Source: Fibrobacter sp. UWP2 (lineage in GTDB: Bacteria > Fibrobacterota > Fibrobacteria > Fibrobacterales > Fibrobacteraceae). Taken from it: a stretch of DNA of 64,000 nt. Below, one piece after another: positions 53,465 through 63,720 of this stretch (position 1 is the first letter of the stretch; each line of letters begins with the position of its first letter). The stretch is from positions 53,836 to 117,835 of the forward strand of contig NZ_FQYM01000007.1 of assembly GCF_900141705.1 (NCBI RefSeq). The letters are read 5' to 3'. The notes under the pieces were generated by a model, which saw nothing but the letters and a program-made list of their open reading frames with translations, ran no database searches and was not told the origin of the DNA. The position numbers and the translations under genes were made by a program.

Positions 53465-56400
53465 TTATTTTATAACAATTTTCGCAGACTTGGAGAGGTT
53501 TCCAACGCGCACATGAAGCAAGAACAGGCCGGAGCGCGAGGTTTCCAGACGCACACGGTTTGCCCCTGCCTGGGTCCGAGTACTAGCCGCAGCCACAACC
53601 TCGCCCTTTAGACTCACCAGCTGCACACGAGCCTCCTGCCCTTGCAAAGGCTCGCTTGCAGTAAACGAGACCTCGAGGGCGTTACCCGTCTGCAAACCTC
53701 GCAGCTCGCCAAGGCTGCTGACGACGGTCAGCTTGGGTTTGCCAGCGGTCACTTGCACGCGCGCCTGCGTGGCGTTCGACTTCAAAAGCACCGGGAGCGC
53801 CTTGCCGGGCAGCATCTCATTAGTTGCGCCGTCGACGGTCACAAACACGCTGTAGCCCATGCCACGGAGTTCTTCGAGCCCTTCGAACGTGAGATAACCC
53901 TTGCGCGTGCTGCTAGCCGACAAGTCGAGAGTCCACTCGTAAGCGGCATCCACAGCCCTAAAGCTCTTGGCAAGCGACTTTTTGCCCTCCACAATCGAGA
54001 GGTCCACACGGTCGCCCATGCCCTCAGGAGGCGCTTCACGCTCCCATGCCGAGGCGGCCACGCCAAGCACGTTCCAAGAATCCCTATGGCCCCGGTCATC
54101 CGAGAGTACCGCCTGGATAGACCAGTCTCCCACGCCGTTCGCCTTGGCAAGCATCTTCGGCTTATCCAAGGCAAACATCCCGTTTTCGGCATCGTTCAGC
54201 CAAGTTTCACCGGTGCTGTCGACCACCACCACAAAGGCATGTTCATAGGGGATGTCAATTTCCATGGGCTCCTTGGCCTTTATCCACACAGCCGCATAAG
54301 GGCCAATATAGCGGGTACCGACGTAATCTCCTTCGGCGGCATTCCAATAGTAAATCTCGGCAGTGGAATCCAAGCCCGAGGCGTAGGCGTCAATGTACCA
54401 CGGATACGGGTTTGCCACCAGGTTCCAGCCGCTGTAGACGCTGTCGAGCTTCCACATGCGATCGGTTTCTTTTAGCTTTTCACCCTTTTTAATGGCAAGT
54501 TCACGGCCCTCAAGCGAATTGTACCAGTAACCGCGGCCGGCAACAGGCTTTGAAGCCCCAGAGAAACTCTGGTACTGCCAATAGAGCCCGTAATTCGAGG
54601 TTTCGTCCCACCAGTAAACCACGGCATCGTCCTTGTCCAGCGAATCAATCTCGGCGCTCTCCAGCGAAATCATCTGCCAGCAGTTGTCGCAAGCCTCTGC
54701 CACGTTGGGCGAAACGTCAAAGGCGCGCTCAAACACGTCCACACCTCGCGGACAACGAATCTTGGCATTCACCACATAGCGGCCCGGCTTCAAATCACGT
54801 TTTTCCCAGCGCACAAGGTCGGGGACGGAATCCACATACCACTCGGTCGAATCCATCACAACACCCAGCGCATCCATCAAAACCGCGCGACCCTCAGAGT
54901 ACACCATGGCTTTGCCCTTGGTCGAAAGGTTCAGCTGGAAGGCATTGCCCGAGAGCCGAAGTTCTGCTTTGTCAAAGCCGTAGCGGATTTCTTCTTGTTC
55001 ACCCTCAGAGAAGTACGCCCTCAATTTCACAGAACCCTCGAACCAATCATAGTTTTGCTGTTGTGAACCTCCATTCATAGGAGGCATCAACAGGTCCCCG
55101 TTCAAGAACACCAAGGTATCAAGGCCTTCAAACTCCAGGCGAACCGAATCCAGTTTATAACCGCTGTCGGGCACAGCATGCACATACCAGCCGGCCATCA
55201 TAAAATACCTCGGCAAAAGCATCACGCTGTCTTGGGCAAAACGGTGTATCACTATATCGACAGAGTCTTCGCCTGATTCCTCATTGTAAGAAACCAAGGC
55301 CTCCTCAAGCTCAATGGTTCCATGCTTGCCGCTCTCGTACCGCAGTTGCTTGTAATCTTGACAAGAATCGCGTTCAGTCCAATAGGCATACAAAGTGTAG
55401 CTGGATTTTACATTCCCCATATCACTTTCTAGCGCCGACAGCAGTTCTTCGCCCCTCGCGCTATTTTCAAAGTCGGCTTTTTCTGCAGTTGGCTTCACGG
55501 ACCAACCTTCCACACACCCCTCATTGGAATATAGGGTCGGGAGGTAAACGTAATTCTCGCTTGCGACAATCTCTTTAAACGGCGTCCATTCCGAACCGTA
55601 GTACACATCCGTCGACTTGGTATTCTCGTCGAACACAAGTTTCAATTTTTTACCGAACTGCGCATTGATGTTCACGGCATACGTTTCTCGACCACCGTAC
55701 GGGAACAAGGTGATTGTGTCCCCGTCGTTATAAGCAGTTTCATTGTATCCTGCATAATCTCCATTCATAGTAACCAAAACAGATTGGTCCAGAACATTGC
55801 CCTCGTTGGGCACGAGTTTCAAGCGGAACGAATACCCGAGGAAATCTGACAGTATCGGCAACACCAACGCACTGTCATCCCCATTATACGCAGTAATGGA
55901 GTGTTCCACCGTCTTGCCGTTAATTTCCTGGACCAGCAAGACCTCTCCTCCCGAGACCTGAGTGGTAATATTAAACGCCGCATCGTTCTCGGTCAAGGGT
56001 TCCCAAGTGGCGGTCATCTTGTACGAATCGTAAAGTTCGACCGAGTCCAGCAAGTCGGCGTCAAAGTTCACATAAGTTCGTTGAGCCGGGCTCTCATTTA
56101 AGTTCCACGGGGTGTACGTATAATTGCTAGCATCGTACAGTGTGGGGATTCCCTCGTTCAGGTACAGCTTGGACTGGGAACTGAACTGGTACACTCCACG
56201 GGGGGCGGCCAGGAACACGGCATTGTAGTCTGTCGCGTTCTCCAAATCTGGCGAAAGCGTAAAGTTGTACGGACCGGAGCTCTTAAAGAGCACGCGCAAC
56301 TCGGCAGGGTCCTCATAAAAGGATATCCATTGAGACACCACGTTTTCGCCACTATAGTCGGACTGCGTTCCGTTCACATAAGAAGCTCGGTATACCACAT

Positions 56401-58693
56401 AACCCTCTTCGGGTTCCACTTCGGTATAAAAAGCAAAGCCTACCCCCGTCGGCACCTGCATCTGGTATGTGTACGAGGATCCCGAAACCGGTTCCATTTT
56501 GTAATAGAAGGGGTCTTCATAATTAACTTGATGGCTCAATTTTACGGAGCCATGCGCACTCGTCACCAAGGTGAACGTTTCCGAAGCTCCGCAACTAGAA
56601 GCCCCATTCGATTCGGACCAAATTGCATAGACCGCGATGGAATCCGCCCCGGGTTCTGCTGCGGCGATTATGTCACTCGGCTTGGTGTAAAATTCTTCGG
56701 CATCCGGAGCCAAGCCCCAACCGTCAAGGCAATAACCCGCCCTAAAAAGAGTAGTTTCCAGCGGTTCCGTTTCGTCTGCATAAAGTTGCTGGGACCTGTC
56801 AAAGTTTCGATAGAACACATTGTCGTCCCCGGCGTTTTCGTTAAATATCACCTCAACCGGGAGCGGACGGAAACTGACCGTCAGTTTCATATCTCTCATT
56901 TCAATTTCATAGTTGTGCACAATGCTTATTAAACTACCATAGTTCAATTTTAGATTCACCGTGCTGTCCCGTTCTGCTTCCCCATCAGTATCAGTATAAG
57001 TATAGGAGAACACAATTCCGCTATCGGCAACTTCGCGATCGCCGTCCACATAAACTTCAAAATCCAACATTGCACCTAGGTCCAGCTTTGGAATTTTTAA
57101 CTCGTAGCCATTCGAAGTTTTTTCAAACTTATGATGGATGCCGACATTGTACTGCCACAAGGAAACTTCGCCCAGCGAATCCCCTCCGGCATACTCCAAC
57201 GCAATTGTTTCCGTTTCGGGGGTGCACGACTCGTCCCATTTTGCATACAGTTTAAAAAAGTCCTCCTCTTCGTTTTCAAAATGAATAGAGGCAAGTTCTT
57301 CGGCAAACTCGTCCAAGGTCAAATCCGTTAAAGTTTCAGCCAAGATTTCGCCTTCATAGTCGCGGGTCGGCATCCAGCCTACAAAGCAGGCATCGGTACG
57401 GAAAACGTCCGTGGGGAAAGGCTCGGCATCCTCAACGGTACTTCCAACCAGGCCTTGGTAGGTGTGATCGCCCATAAACAAAGAATTGTTGTACTCGTCA
57501 ACGTTTGCGTCAAAGTCCACTCTATAGCCCTTATACGAGGAATCCGGGCCTATATAAAGTCCATAATAAACATCTCCATCACCTTGATAGTTATTTAACA
57601 ACCGATGAGCCCATTGCAAGCGCTCGTTAAGGTCAATGTCCCCGTACTCAGAGATACTAATTTTTACATCAGTCGTATCAAGAAACGTTCTCATAGATCC
57701 TAAGCCAGAGCCATAAGCAAACTTGGCATACCAGCCATTTTCGGTCCAACCAAACGGTAATTTGGCAGACGGCAGCCCCCCCTCTATGCGAATATGGTCC
57801 GAAAGTAAAACGGAGGGATCCGAATCAGAAAAGGTTATGCGCGCCGTGTCCATGGGTTCATCCAACGTGCTCGTTGATTGGTTGTAGGCGTAGGTCACAA
57901 TCGAATATCCAGTCGAAGAATCCTTCACAGGGTGAAAAAACACTTTCGCCTTGTAATGCGGATCGTTTTCTGCATAAAGCAAGCCAATGGAAGGGGTTTC
58001 ATTCACCAACTGTCCTTGACCACCCGTAGTAGTCTCCTCATAAACAGGTATGCCATTATCAATAATATGCAAAGCATAAGGCGCATTCACCGCAGTCATA
58101 TATAACTGTTGTTGTGACGAAACCAGATTGCCGAGATCATCAGTTTCAAGGGAAAAAATTAGTCCATCGTCTACTCTTATACCTACATATTCCACACCAG
58201 ACGGGAGAATAAAATATCCTGTCAGGGCCAAGCTGGTGCCCGGAACTCCAGGACCTTTTCCATATAGCTCAGGGGCATAAGCCGCCTTATCGCCCTTATC
58301 AAATGAAAAAACGGGTTCGTTCAACGTGTAAACATAGGCTACGTCTTCCGGGACATCCATAGAAGCCATATTCACAAAACACGGAACACAAACCTCGTCA
58401 AAGTTTTCTACGGACACTTCTACACCGCATTGGCTGCTAAGCGTATTCAAATAAACAGGGGCGAGGTCAGGATCCGTCTCTATGTCATTTTTCAAGGTGT
58501 GGCATTGCTCCATTGCAGCCGACGTCGGGTCCGTGTTAATATTCATCGCCATATGGTACACGGTCATCGCATCGTCACCTACTTGCTGCACGCCCTCACT
58601 AACAAAGTACTTGACGTTATATGACTGCGAATGGGCAAAAACCGCGAGCAAAAAGACCGTTGCCAAGGCAAGGAGTTTACGGTTCGTCAACAT
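53465..58693 (-). CDS. Giant secreted modular protein B (1742 residues)
   Basis: Start at 58693 with GGAGG upstream and a signal peptide ending VFAHSQ. The N-terminal ~330 residues are unlike the other two giants and include a GYFILPSGVEYVGIRVDDG segment resembling the D-G loops of PA14-like or fibro-slime-type domains (uncertain). From ~400 to ~1200 are four repeats like those of protein A (ACFVGW near 438, YCLDGW near 654, a degenerate copy near 861, GCVEGW near 1061). The C-terminal ~515 residues are the shared module (GYWYNSLEGREL, YSGWNLVANPYPW, VDLSIVEGKKSLA, SGLFLLHVRVG). No catalytic motif seen. Confidence 0.82.
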   Translation of the reverse strand: MLTNRKLLALATVFLLAVFAHSQSYNVKYFVSEGVQQVGDDAMTVYHMAMNINTDPTSAAMEQCHTLKNDIETDPDLAPVYLNTLSSQCGVEVSVENFDEVCVPCFVNMASMDVPEDVAYVYTLNEPVFSFDKGDKAAYAPELYGKGPGVPGTSLALTGYFILPSGVEYVGIRVDDGLIFSLETDDLGNLVSSQQQLYMTAVNAPYALHIIDNGIPVYEETTTGGQGQLVNETPSIGLLYAENDPHYKAKVFFHPVKDSSTGYSIVTYAYNQSTSTLDEPMDTARITFSDSDPSVLLSDHIRIEGGLPSAKLPFGWTENGWYAKFAYGSGLGSMRTFLDTTDVKISISEYGDIDLNERLQWAHRLLNNYQGDGDVYYGLYIGPDSSYKGYRVDFDANVDEYNNSLFMGDHTYQGLVGSTVEDAEPFPTDVFRTDACFVGWMPTRDYEGEILAETLTDLTLDEFAEELASIHFENEEEDFFKLYAKWDESCTPETETIALEYAGGDSLGEVSLWQYNVGIHHKFEKTSNGYELKIPKLDLGAMLDFEVYVDGDREVADSGIVFSYTYTDTDGEAERDSTVNLKLNYGSLISIVHNYEIEMRDMKLTVSFRPLPVEVIFNENAGDDNVFYRNFDRSQQLYADETEPLETTLFRAGYCLDGWGLAPDAEEFYTKPSDIIAAAEPGADSIAVYAIWSESNGASSCGASETFTLVTSAHGSVKLSHQVNYEDPFYYKMEPVSGSSYTYQMQVPTGVGFAFYTEVEPEEGYVVYRASYVNGTQSDYSGENVVSQWISFYEDPAELRVLFKSSGPYNFTLSPDLENATDYNAVFLAAPRGVYQFSSQSKLYLNEGIPTLYDASNYTYTPWNLNESPAQRTYVNFDADLLDSVELYDSYKMTATWEPLTENDAAFNITTQVSGGEVLLVQEINGKTVEHSITAYNGDDSALVLPILSDFLGYSFRLKLVPNEGNVLDQSVLVTMNGDYAGYNETAYNDGDTITLFPYGGRETYAVNINAQFGKKLKLVFDENTKSTDVYYGSEWTPFKEIVASENYVYLPTLYSNEGCVEGWSVKPTAEKADFENSARGEELLSALESDMGNVKSSYTLYAYWTERDSCQDYKQLRYESGKHGTIELEEALVSYNEESGEDSVDIVIHRFAQDSVMLLPRYFMMAGWYVHAVPDSGYKLDSVRLEFEGLDTLVFLNGDLLMPPMNGGSQQQNYDWFEGSVKLRAYFSEGEQEEIRYGFDKAELRLSGNAFQLNLSTKGKAMVYSEGRAVLMDALGVVMDSTEWYVDSVPDLVRWEKRDLKPGRYVVNAKIRCPRGVDVFERAFDVSPNVAEACDNCWQMISLESAEIDSLDKDDAVVYWWDETSNYGLYWQYQSFSGASKPVAGRGYWYNSLEGRELAIKKGEKLKETDRMWKLDSVYSGWNLVANPYPWYIDAYASGLDSTAEIYYWNAAEGDYVGTRYIGPYAAVWIKAKEPMEIDIPYEHAFVVVVDSTGETWLNDAENGMFALDKPKMLAKANGVGDWSIQAVLSDDRGHRDSWNVLGVAASAWEREAPPEGMGDRVDLSIVEGKKSLAKSFRAVDAAYEWTLDLSASSTRKGYLTFEGLEELRGMGYSVFVTVDGATNEMLPGKALPVLLKSNATQARVQVTAGKPKLTVVSSLGELRGLQTGNALEVSFTASEPLQGQEARVQLVSLKGEVVAAASTRTQAGANRVRLETSRSGLFLLHVRVGNLSKSAKIVIK

Positions 58694-58781
58694 GTAGGCC
58701 TCCAAATTTTGAGGTGCACAAAAACCGGGCTGAGAACGCCGGCCACATACTTGAAAAATAATATAAAGAGAGGGCAATAAC

Positions 58782-58809
58782 AAAAAAAGCCCCCGAGAGG
58801 GCTCTTTTT
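58782..58809 (-). terminator. Terminator of giant gene C
   Basis: Minus strand, starting at the stop codon: a T/A-flanked AGCCC-TCTC-GGGGGCT hairpin then seven T. Confidence 0.8.
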
Positions 58810-61800
58810 TTACTTCACCAAAACCTTTTGGACCGCCTTCTGGCTACCGACCTGCACCCTCACAAAGTAGAGACCGCCGCGCGGGGACTTCAGCGCCACT
58901 GCATTGCCCCCCGAGGTCGCCCGGACCTTTTGGGTCGCCACAACCTTGCCGTCGACTCCCATCAAGTCGACCCTGGCAAGGCTGCCCGCCACGTTGGCGG
59001 GTGCAGTGAAGTTCACGTTCACCCCGAGAGCGGCCTGGTGTACGCTAAAGCCCTCCAAACGGCTTTGCGCCACCGTGACAGCCGACTTGGTCACGCGCAC
59101 GTTCACCTGCTTTTGACCCTCACCCAGCACCACCTTCACCTTTCGAGAATCCGTCACCTCGGTCGTCTTGGAATCCACCGTCACCAACAAACGGAGGCCT
59201 GCGGCACGGAAGTCGTCGAGTCCGTCAAAGGCGAGGTAGCCATCGCGGGCGCTGGACGCGGTCGCCATGAGTGTCCACTCCATATCGGCACTCACTGGCT
59301 TCACGCTCTTGGCAAGGCGTTCCTTGCCTTCCACAATCGTAAGGTTCACATGGTCGCCCATGCCAGAAGGAGGTTCCTCGAGGCTGTAGGCCTCGCCCGC
59401 ACCCAAGAAGTTCCAGCTGTCGCGCTTGCCTTCGTCGTCCGAGAGTACCACCTGTAAAGTCCAGGATTCGTTGGCGCCGACCTTGGCAAGCGTATTCTTG
59501 GCATCACTCTTGTCAAGCTTGAACACCGGCGCTGCCGAGACGCTCCACACCGTGGGCTTCGAGACCTTCGCCCAAACAGCCTCGTAAGGGCCGAGCACCT
59601 TCGGGATTTCGTATTCGCCGGTTTCGGCATTCCAGCGCCAGAACGTCACGCTGCCGCCCTTGCCCTGGGTAAGGTCCACATACCAGCCATGCGGGTTCGC
59701 CACCAGGTTCCAGCCGCTATACAGGCTGTCGAGCTTCCACGTAATCACATCGTCCTTGCTCGACATCTCTTCTTTAAGTATCAACGGATTGCCGTTCTTG
59801 GTGCCGTACCAGTAGCCGCGGGAAGCGTCCACATTCGACTTACCAAAGTCGTAGCTGCGGTACTGCCAGTAATCGCCCACCGGGTTTGTTTCGTCCCACC
59901 AGTAGAAGGCGGCATCTTCGCGGTCGCAGTCCTTGTCGGTATCGAGCAAGGCGAGCGAAACCATTTGCCACGAGCGCGGCTGCACCTTGATTTCATTGGA
60001 TACCTCAAACGAATCGCGGTAAGTCGCCGTATCGACAACATTGGCAAGCGTAAGCACCACCTCGAACTTCCCTGTCGGAGAGGGCACCAGCAGCCACTGC
60101 ATGCGGGAGTCAAAGTCGGTCACAGAGTCGGCGAGGACTGTGTCGATTAGCGTACCCTTGCTGCCAAGCACCTGCAAGTGGGCCGAGGTCTTGATTTGAG
60201 TATTGATTGCATTCTGACCAAAGGTAAAGCGGATGGCGTTACCCGACTGATCAATGACCGGGTCGACGACTTCAAGGCCAGTAGAGCCTGGAACCGGCTT
60301 GTCGACGTTTTCTTCTTGGCTGGAGCTACTTCCAACCGAGCTGCTGCTTTCCTCAACAGAACTGCTGCTTTCCTCAACAGAACTGCTGCTTTCCTCAACA
60401 GAACTGCTGCTCTCGGCAACGGAGCTGCTCGAAAGCATGGCAATGTTATCCGTCAAGGCAATCACGATCATGTTCTCGGTCACATTGTCTATGGAGCGGC
60501 TCCATCCCACAAAGTAGCGTCCGTCGCTCGCCTCATCTTTTGGGGGAATCGCGGCCTCGCCGTAATTCACTGTCTGCACTTCCAAAATGTTGCCCAAGTG
60601 GCTAATGAACGTCACCTTGAACGTAGCGATGGTCGAATCAAACAGCGCTTGGTATACCGCATTTCCTGTCACAGATTCAATTTCGGGGGTCCAACCCTTA
60701 AAGGCATATGTGTACTTTTCGGTCGCTGGTTTCACCGGGACAATGGCACATGACGGCATAGCATCATACTTCAAGTCAGATTCTTGAACAATCTCATCAC
60801 CATTTTTGAACGTTACCCTGTACACATTGATAAGAGAATCAAACTTGGCTGTATAAGTAACAGCAGCCGTAGCGGGCACAATTTCGGGATTCCAGCCCTT
60901 GAACACATAAGAATACTGTTCGGTGGCGGGCTTGACAGGGATTTCGCCCTCATATACAGGCACCGTCTGGTACTGTACTTCAACAGAATCCAGGACGTTT
61001 TCGCCATTGGCAAAAGTAATTACATAAGAATTAATGGTATAAAGGGCGGTAACCGTCATGTTTGAAGCCACGGCGTCAAAGGTCTTGTCCCATCCTGCAA
61101 AAGTATAGCCCGTACGTTCTTCGAGTTCGGGAGCCGAGGCCGCTCCGCCAGCGGCAACTACCACAGCGTGGGTCACCTTCACAAAAGCGTTGGCTTCTTC
61201 GTCCCAGCGGTAAAATACAAACGTCACCGTATAGGTTACAACTTCTTCGGGAGATTGAGCCGGATGGCTTTCGTCTGCAAAGAACGGCAAGTTTCCGTTT
61301 ACACCCGCTTCAAAACTCCACACATACGGGTTCTGCATTTTGTTCAAGTCTCCTGCAAAAGAAGCCTTTTGCATGTTCGCCACAATCATGGTGCCGTTGT
61401 ACAAGTTCTCGGTGCCATTATGAGCAAGGACCTGAGTTTCGCCGTTGCGAACATTATAACGGAAAATCCAGTTCTCGGGTAGGTAATAGGAATGACCCTC
61501 GGGCGTTTTCCAATATTCCGTTATGTCGGCGCCGTTGCTAATGAAGCCAAAAGCATCCAAGTATTCTTTATCGGAATCGTTAAAGTGATAGTTGTAAGAA
61601 AATTCATGATGCACATTACCGGTCATAAGAGCGGCACCTAGGAGGTAACCCGCTTTTACCCCAGAGAGAGAACGGGTTCCCGCCTTAAGGACAATTTCGC
61701 CTATGCTGAACGTGTTGGAAACATTCACTGAATCCGTGGAGTAAACATTACCGACCAAGCCGCCAACCAGCAAGCTGTCACCGGCGAATTCCGCATCGCC

Positions 61801-63720
61801 ATAAATTATGTCTCCGTGGACCGAAACCTGGGAAATTTGCCTTAAAGCAACGCATTCGCCACAAATGCCGCCCAAACGGGCCTTGGCATGCGCAGCCGAT
61901 CCCGAAACCGCGAGTACGCTTTCCGCCTCATTCTTGACAGCAAAGGAATGGAACGACACCGTCCCCGCTTCTTTACCCACAAACTGACCAACGGCGCCAC
62001 CCACATAAAGGTCGCTCCCCCCTGCTGACGCCACAATTCCACCATCGAAGGTCGAATTCTTAAAGGCCAGATCCACTTTGCGGAACACGTCGGCCTTGCC
62101 CGCGACACCGCCAACAAAGACCTTGCTGCCGCTTGCGCCGACTGTCGATTCCAACTTCACCGAGGAAGAGTTCCTCACAAAAGCGTCGGGGGTCGCCGTA
62201 AAGCATGCGAAGCCGGCAAAGCCGCCCAAATAAACATCGGGCGACGCCCCCGTTTGAGCGCCCACGCTAATTTTGCCCAAAGCCTTTGACCCAGTAACCG
62301 CAAAAAACGCATCGTCATCCGGAACTTCGGTGTCGGCGCACTCGTTGGTCGCCCCCACAAAGCCTCCCGCATAGTACGCAGTCGCCGTACTCGATTCAAC
62401 CACATCGCGGATTTCGGCATTAGCATAGCTATTCACAAAAGAAAACTTAGAGCCAAATTTGGCGACGACCTTACCCACAAGACCACCGGCGTAAACCTCG
62501 TCCGATTTTCCAGACTGAATTAAAACACTATCGACACGGGATGCCGTAATCACCAAGTCTCGCGCACTAGCGTTATTTGCGGAATTAAAAGCCACTTCGC
62601 CATAGAATCCACCCATGGCGCGTCCACCCGAAATCGTTGTATAACTGGCACCTTTGTCCCCCTCGGCTCGTTTAAAGCTCAAGGTGTCATTGAAAGCCCC
62701 ATAAGGCCACCCCTGCATAGAAAACACGCCGGCGACACCACCCAAAGCCGAGGGCGCTATGGCACCGCTTTTGTCAGTGATTTTGGCACGGACATTCACG
62801 TTGTATATGGAATCCTTGACTGCCATACCCGCAATTCCTCCCAAAAACACTTTGTAGTCGGAGGGCCAGGTTTCAAGCATTTTCTCGGTAGCAACTTTGA
62901 TACCGGCGTAGTCATTCGCCGCTAAATTCAGTTGCAAAGAATTTTCGACAACCAAGTCATCGGTAGCGGTGACGTTACGAACGGAAGATTCGTGGAGGTA
63001 ACCCACCACGCCACCAGCGAACGGAGCATTAATGTTCACGTCTTCAAGGATAACAGACTCCAAGGTCGCCGAGGTGACAACACCTGCCAAGGCGCCCACA
63101 GGGTAGTAGTCCGCACCAGAGCGCCCAGCTTCCATCGCCGGGCGGGAATCTTTCACCACAATGCGCACGTTCTTGAAGTCTACGTTCTTGACCAAGCACT
63201 TGGATACAGTCGAGAAGAATCCCCGAGGCCCTTTCATGACATCATCTTTATCCTTGATGTCTACCGCAATGCACATGTTCCGGATTTTGCCGCCATTGGC
63301 AGAGCCGCCATCAAAAGTCACGTTTTCGGGCATTTGAACAGAGGCGAAGCTGGCATCACACGTTCCTTCAGCAGTTGTTTCGCCAAAACCCATAAGGTCA
63401 ATGGACGAAGCAAATGTCATGTTGTACTTGGAGTAATCGGTATTCCACTTGCGGAAGATTTCTTCCATTGCCGCCGAGGCTTCTTTACCATTAGAAACTT
63501 TTTTCGACAGCACGCACCTGCGACCGGTCGCCACATTAACCTGATTGAGGGTACAAGCGCCCACATCTTGCGATACATACAAGTTGTAGCCGCCCATGAA
63601 ACCAAATCCAAAAGTCCCTCCATCGGTCCAAAGGTTCATGTGCGTTTCGGCGGCCCAAGCCGAAACAACCAAAAGGCAGGGGACCAGCAATGTCAGCAAA
63701 AGGGAGCGAGCGCTTGTCAT
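58810..63720 (-). CDS. Giant secreted modular protein C (1636 residues)
   Basis: ATG at 63720 with GAGGATGTT upstream; signal peptide ending VVSAWA. Residues ~200-760 form GLUG-like beta-helix repeats (FAGGVVGYL, YAGGLVGKV, YLGGFAGFA, VGGLVGNV). Residues ~837-1090 hold four InlB B-repeats (Listeria-Bacteroides repeat, Flg_new) with YTFAGWDKTF, YVFKGWNPEI, YAFKGWTPEI and YFVGWSRSI. A Ser/Glu/Val linker (~1093-1137) leads to the C-terminal ~490-residue module shared with proteins A and B (RGYWYGTKNG, YSGWNLVANPHGW, YEAVWAKVSKP, VNLTIVEGKERLA, GGLYFVRVQVG). It is the first gene of the cluster. Surface attachment or adhesion is the likely role. Confidence 0.84.
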   Translation of the reverse strand: MTSARSLLLTLLVPCLLVVSAWAAETHMNLWTDGGTFGFGFMGGYNLYVSQDVGACTLNQVNVATGRRCVLSKKVSNGKEASAAMEEIFRKWNTDYSKYNMTFASSIDLMGFGETTAEGTCDASFASVQMPENVTFDGGSANGGKIRNMCIAVDIKDKDDVMKGPRGFFSTVSKCLVKNVDFKNVRIVVKDSRPAMEAGRSGADYYPVGALAGVVTSATLESVILEDVNINAPFAGGVVGYLHESSVRNVTATDDLVVENSLQLNLAANDYAGIKVATEKMLETWPSDYKVFLGGIAGMAVKDSIYNVNVRAKITDKSGAIAPSALGGVAGVFSMQGWPYGAFNDTLSFKRAEGDKGASYTTISGGRAMGGFYGEVAFNSANNASARDLVITASRVDSVLIQSGKSDEVYAGGLVGKVVAKFGSKFSFVNSYANAEIRDVVESSTATAYYAGGFVGATNECADTEVPDDDAFFAVTGSKALGKISVGAQTGASPDVYLGGFAGFACFTATPDAFVRNSSSVKLESTVGASGSKVFVGGVAGKADVFRKVDLAFKNSTFDGGIVASAGGSDLYVGGAVGQFVGKEAGTVSFHSFAVKNEAESVLAVSGSAAHAKARLGGICGECVALRQISQVSVHGDIIYGDAEFAGDSLLVGGLVGNVYSTDSVNVSNTFSIGEIVLKAGTRSLSGVKAGYLLGAALMTGNVHHEFSYNYHFNDSDKEYLDAFGFISNGADITEYWKTPEGHSYYLPENWIFRYNVRNGETQVLAHNGTENLYNGTMIVANMQKASFAGDLNKMQNPYVWSFEAGVNGNLPFFADESHPAQSPEEVVTYTVTFVFYRWDEEANAFVKVTHAVVVAAGGAASAPELEERTGYTFAGWDKTFDAVASNMTVTALYTINSYVITFANGENVLDSVEVQYQTVPVYEGEIPVKPATEQYSYVFKGWNPEIVPATAAVTYTAKFDSLINVYRVTFKNGDEIVQESDLKYDAMPSCAIVPVKPATEKYTYAFKGWTPEIESVTGNAVYQALFDSTIATFKVTFISHLGNILEVQTVNYGEAAIPPKDEASDGRYFVGWSRSIDNVTENMIVIALTDNIAMLSSSSVAESSSSVEESSSSVEESSSSVEESSSSVGSSSSQEENVDKPVPGSTGLEVVDPVIDQSGNAIRFTFGQNAINTQIKTSAHLQVLGSKGTLIDTVLADSVTDFDSRMQWLLVPSPTGKFEVVLTLANVVDTATYRDSFEVSNEIKVQPRSWQMVSLALLDTDKDCDREDAAFYWWDETNPVGDYWQYRSYDFGKSNVDASRGYWYGTKNGNPLILKEEMSSKDDVITWKLDSLYSGWNLVANPHGWYVDLTQGKGGSVTFWRWNAETGEYEIPKVLGPYEAVWAKVSKPTVWSVSAAPVFKLDKSDAKNTLAKVGANESWTLQVVLSDDEGKRDSWNFLGAGEAYSLEEPPSGMGDHVNLTIVEGKERLAKSVKPVSADMEWTLMATASSARDGYLAFDGLDDFRAAGLRLLVTVDSKTTEVTDSRKVKVVLGEGQKQVNVRVTKSAVTVAQSRLEGFSVHQAALGVNVNFTAPANVAGSLARVDLMGVDGKVVATQKVRATSGGNAVALKSPRGGLYFVRVQVGSQKAVQKVLVK
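60351..60413 (-). repeat. 21-bp tandem repeat coding for the Ser-rich linker of protein C
   Basis: Three adjacent, almost identical 21-bp units encode ESSSSVE-type heptads, within a longer Ser-rich tract (60310-60440). Unit number may vary between strains. Confidence 0.8.

Noticed and set aside
60300..60440. Regular repeats as a possible CRISPR array
   Set aside because: Units are 21 bp, contiguous, in frame and code for the Ser-rich linker; there are no spacers.
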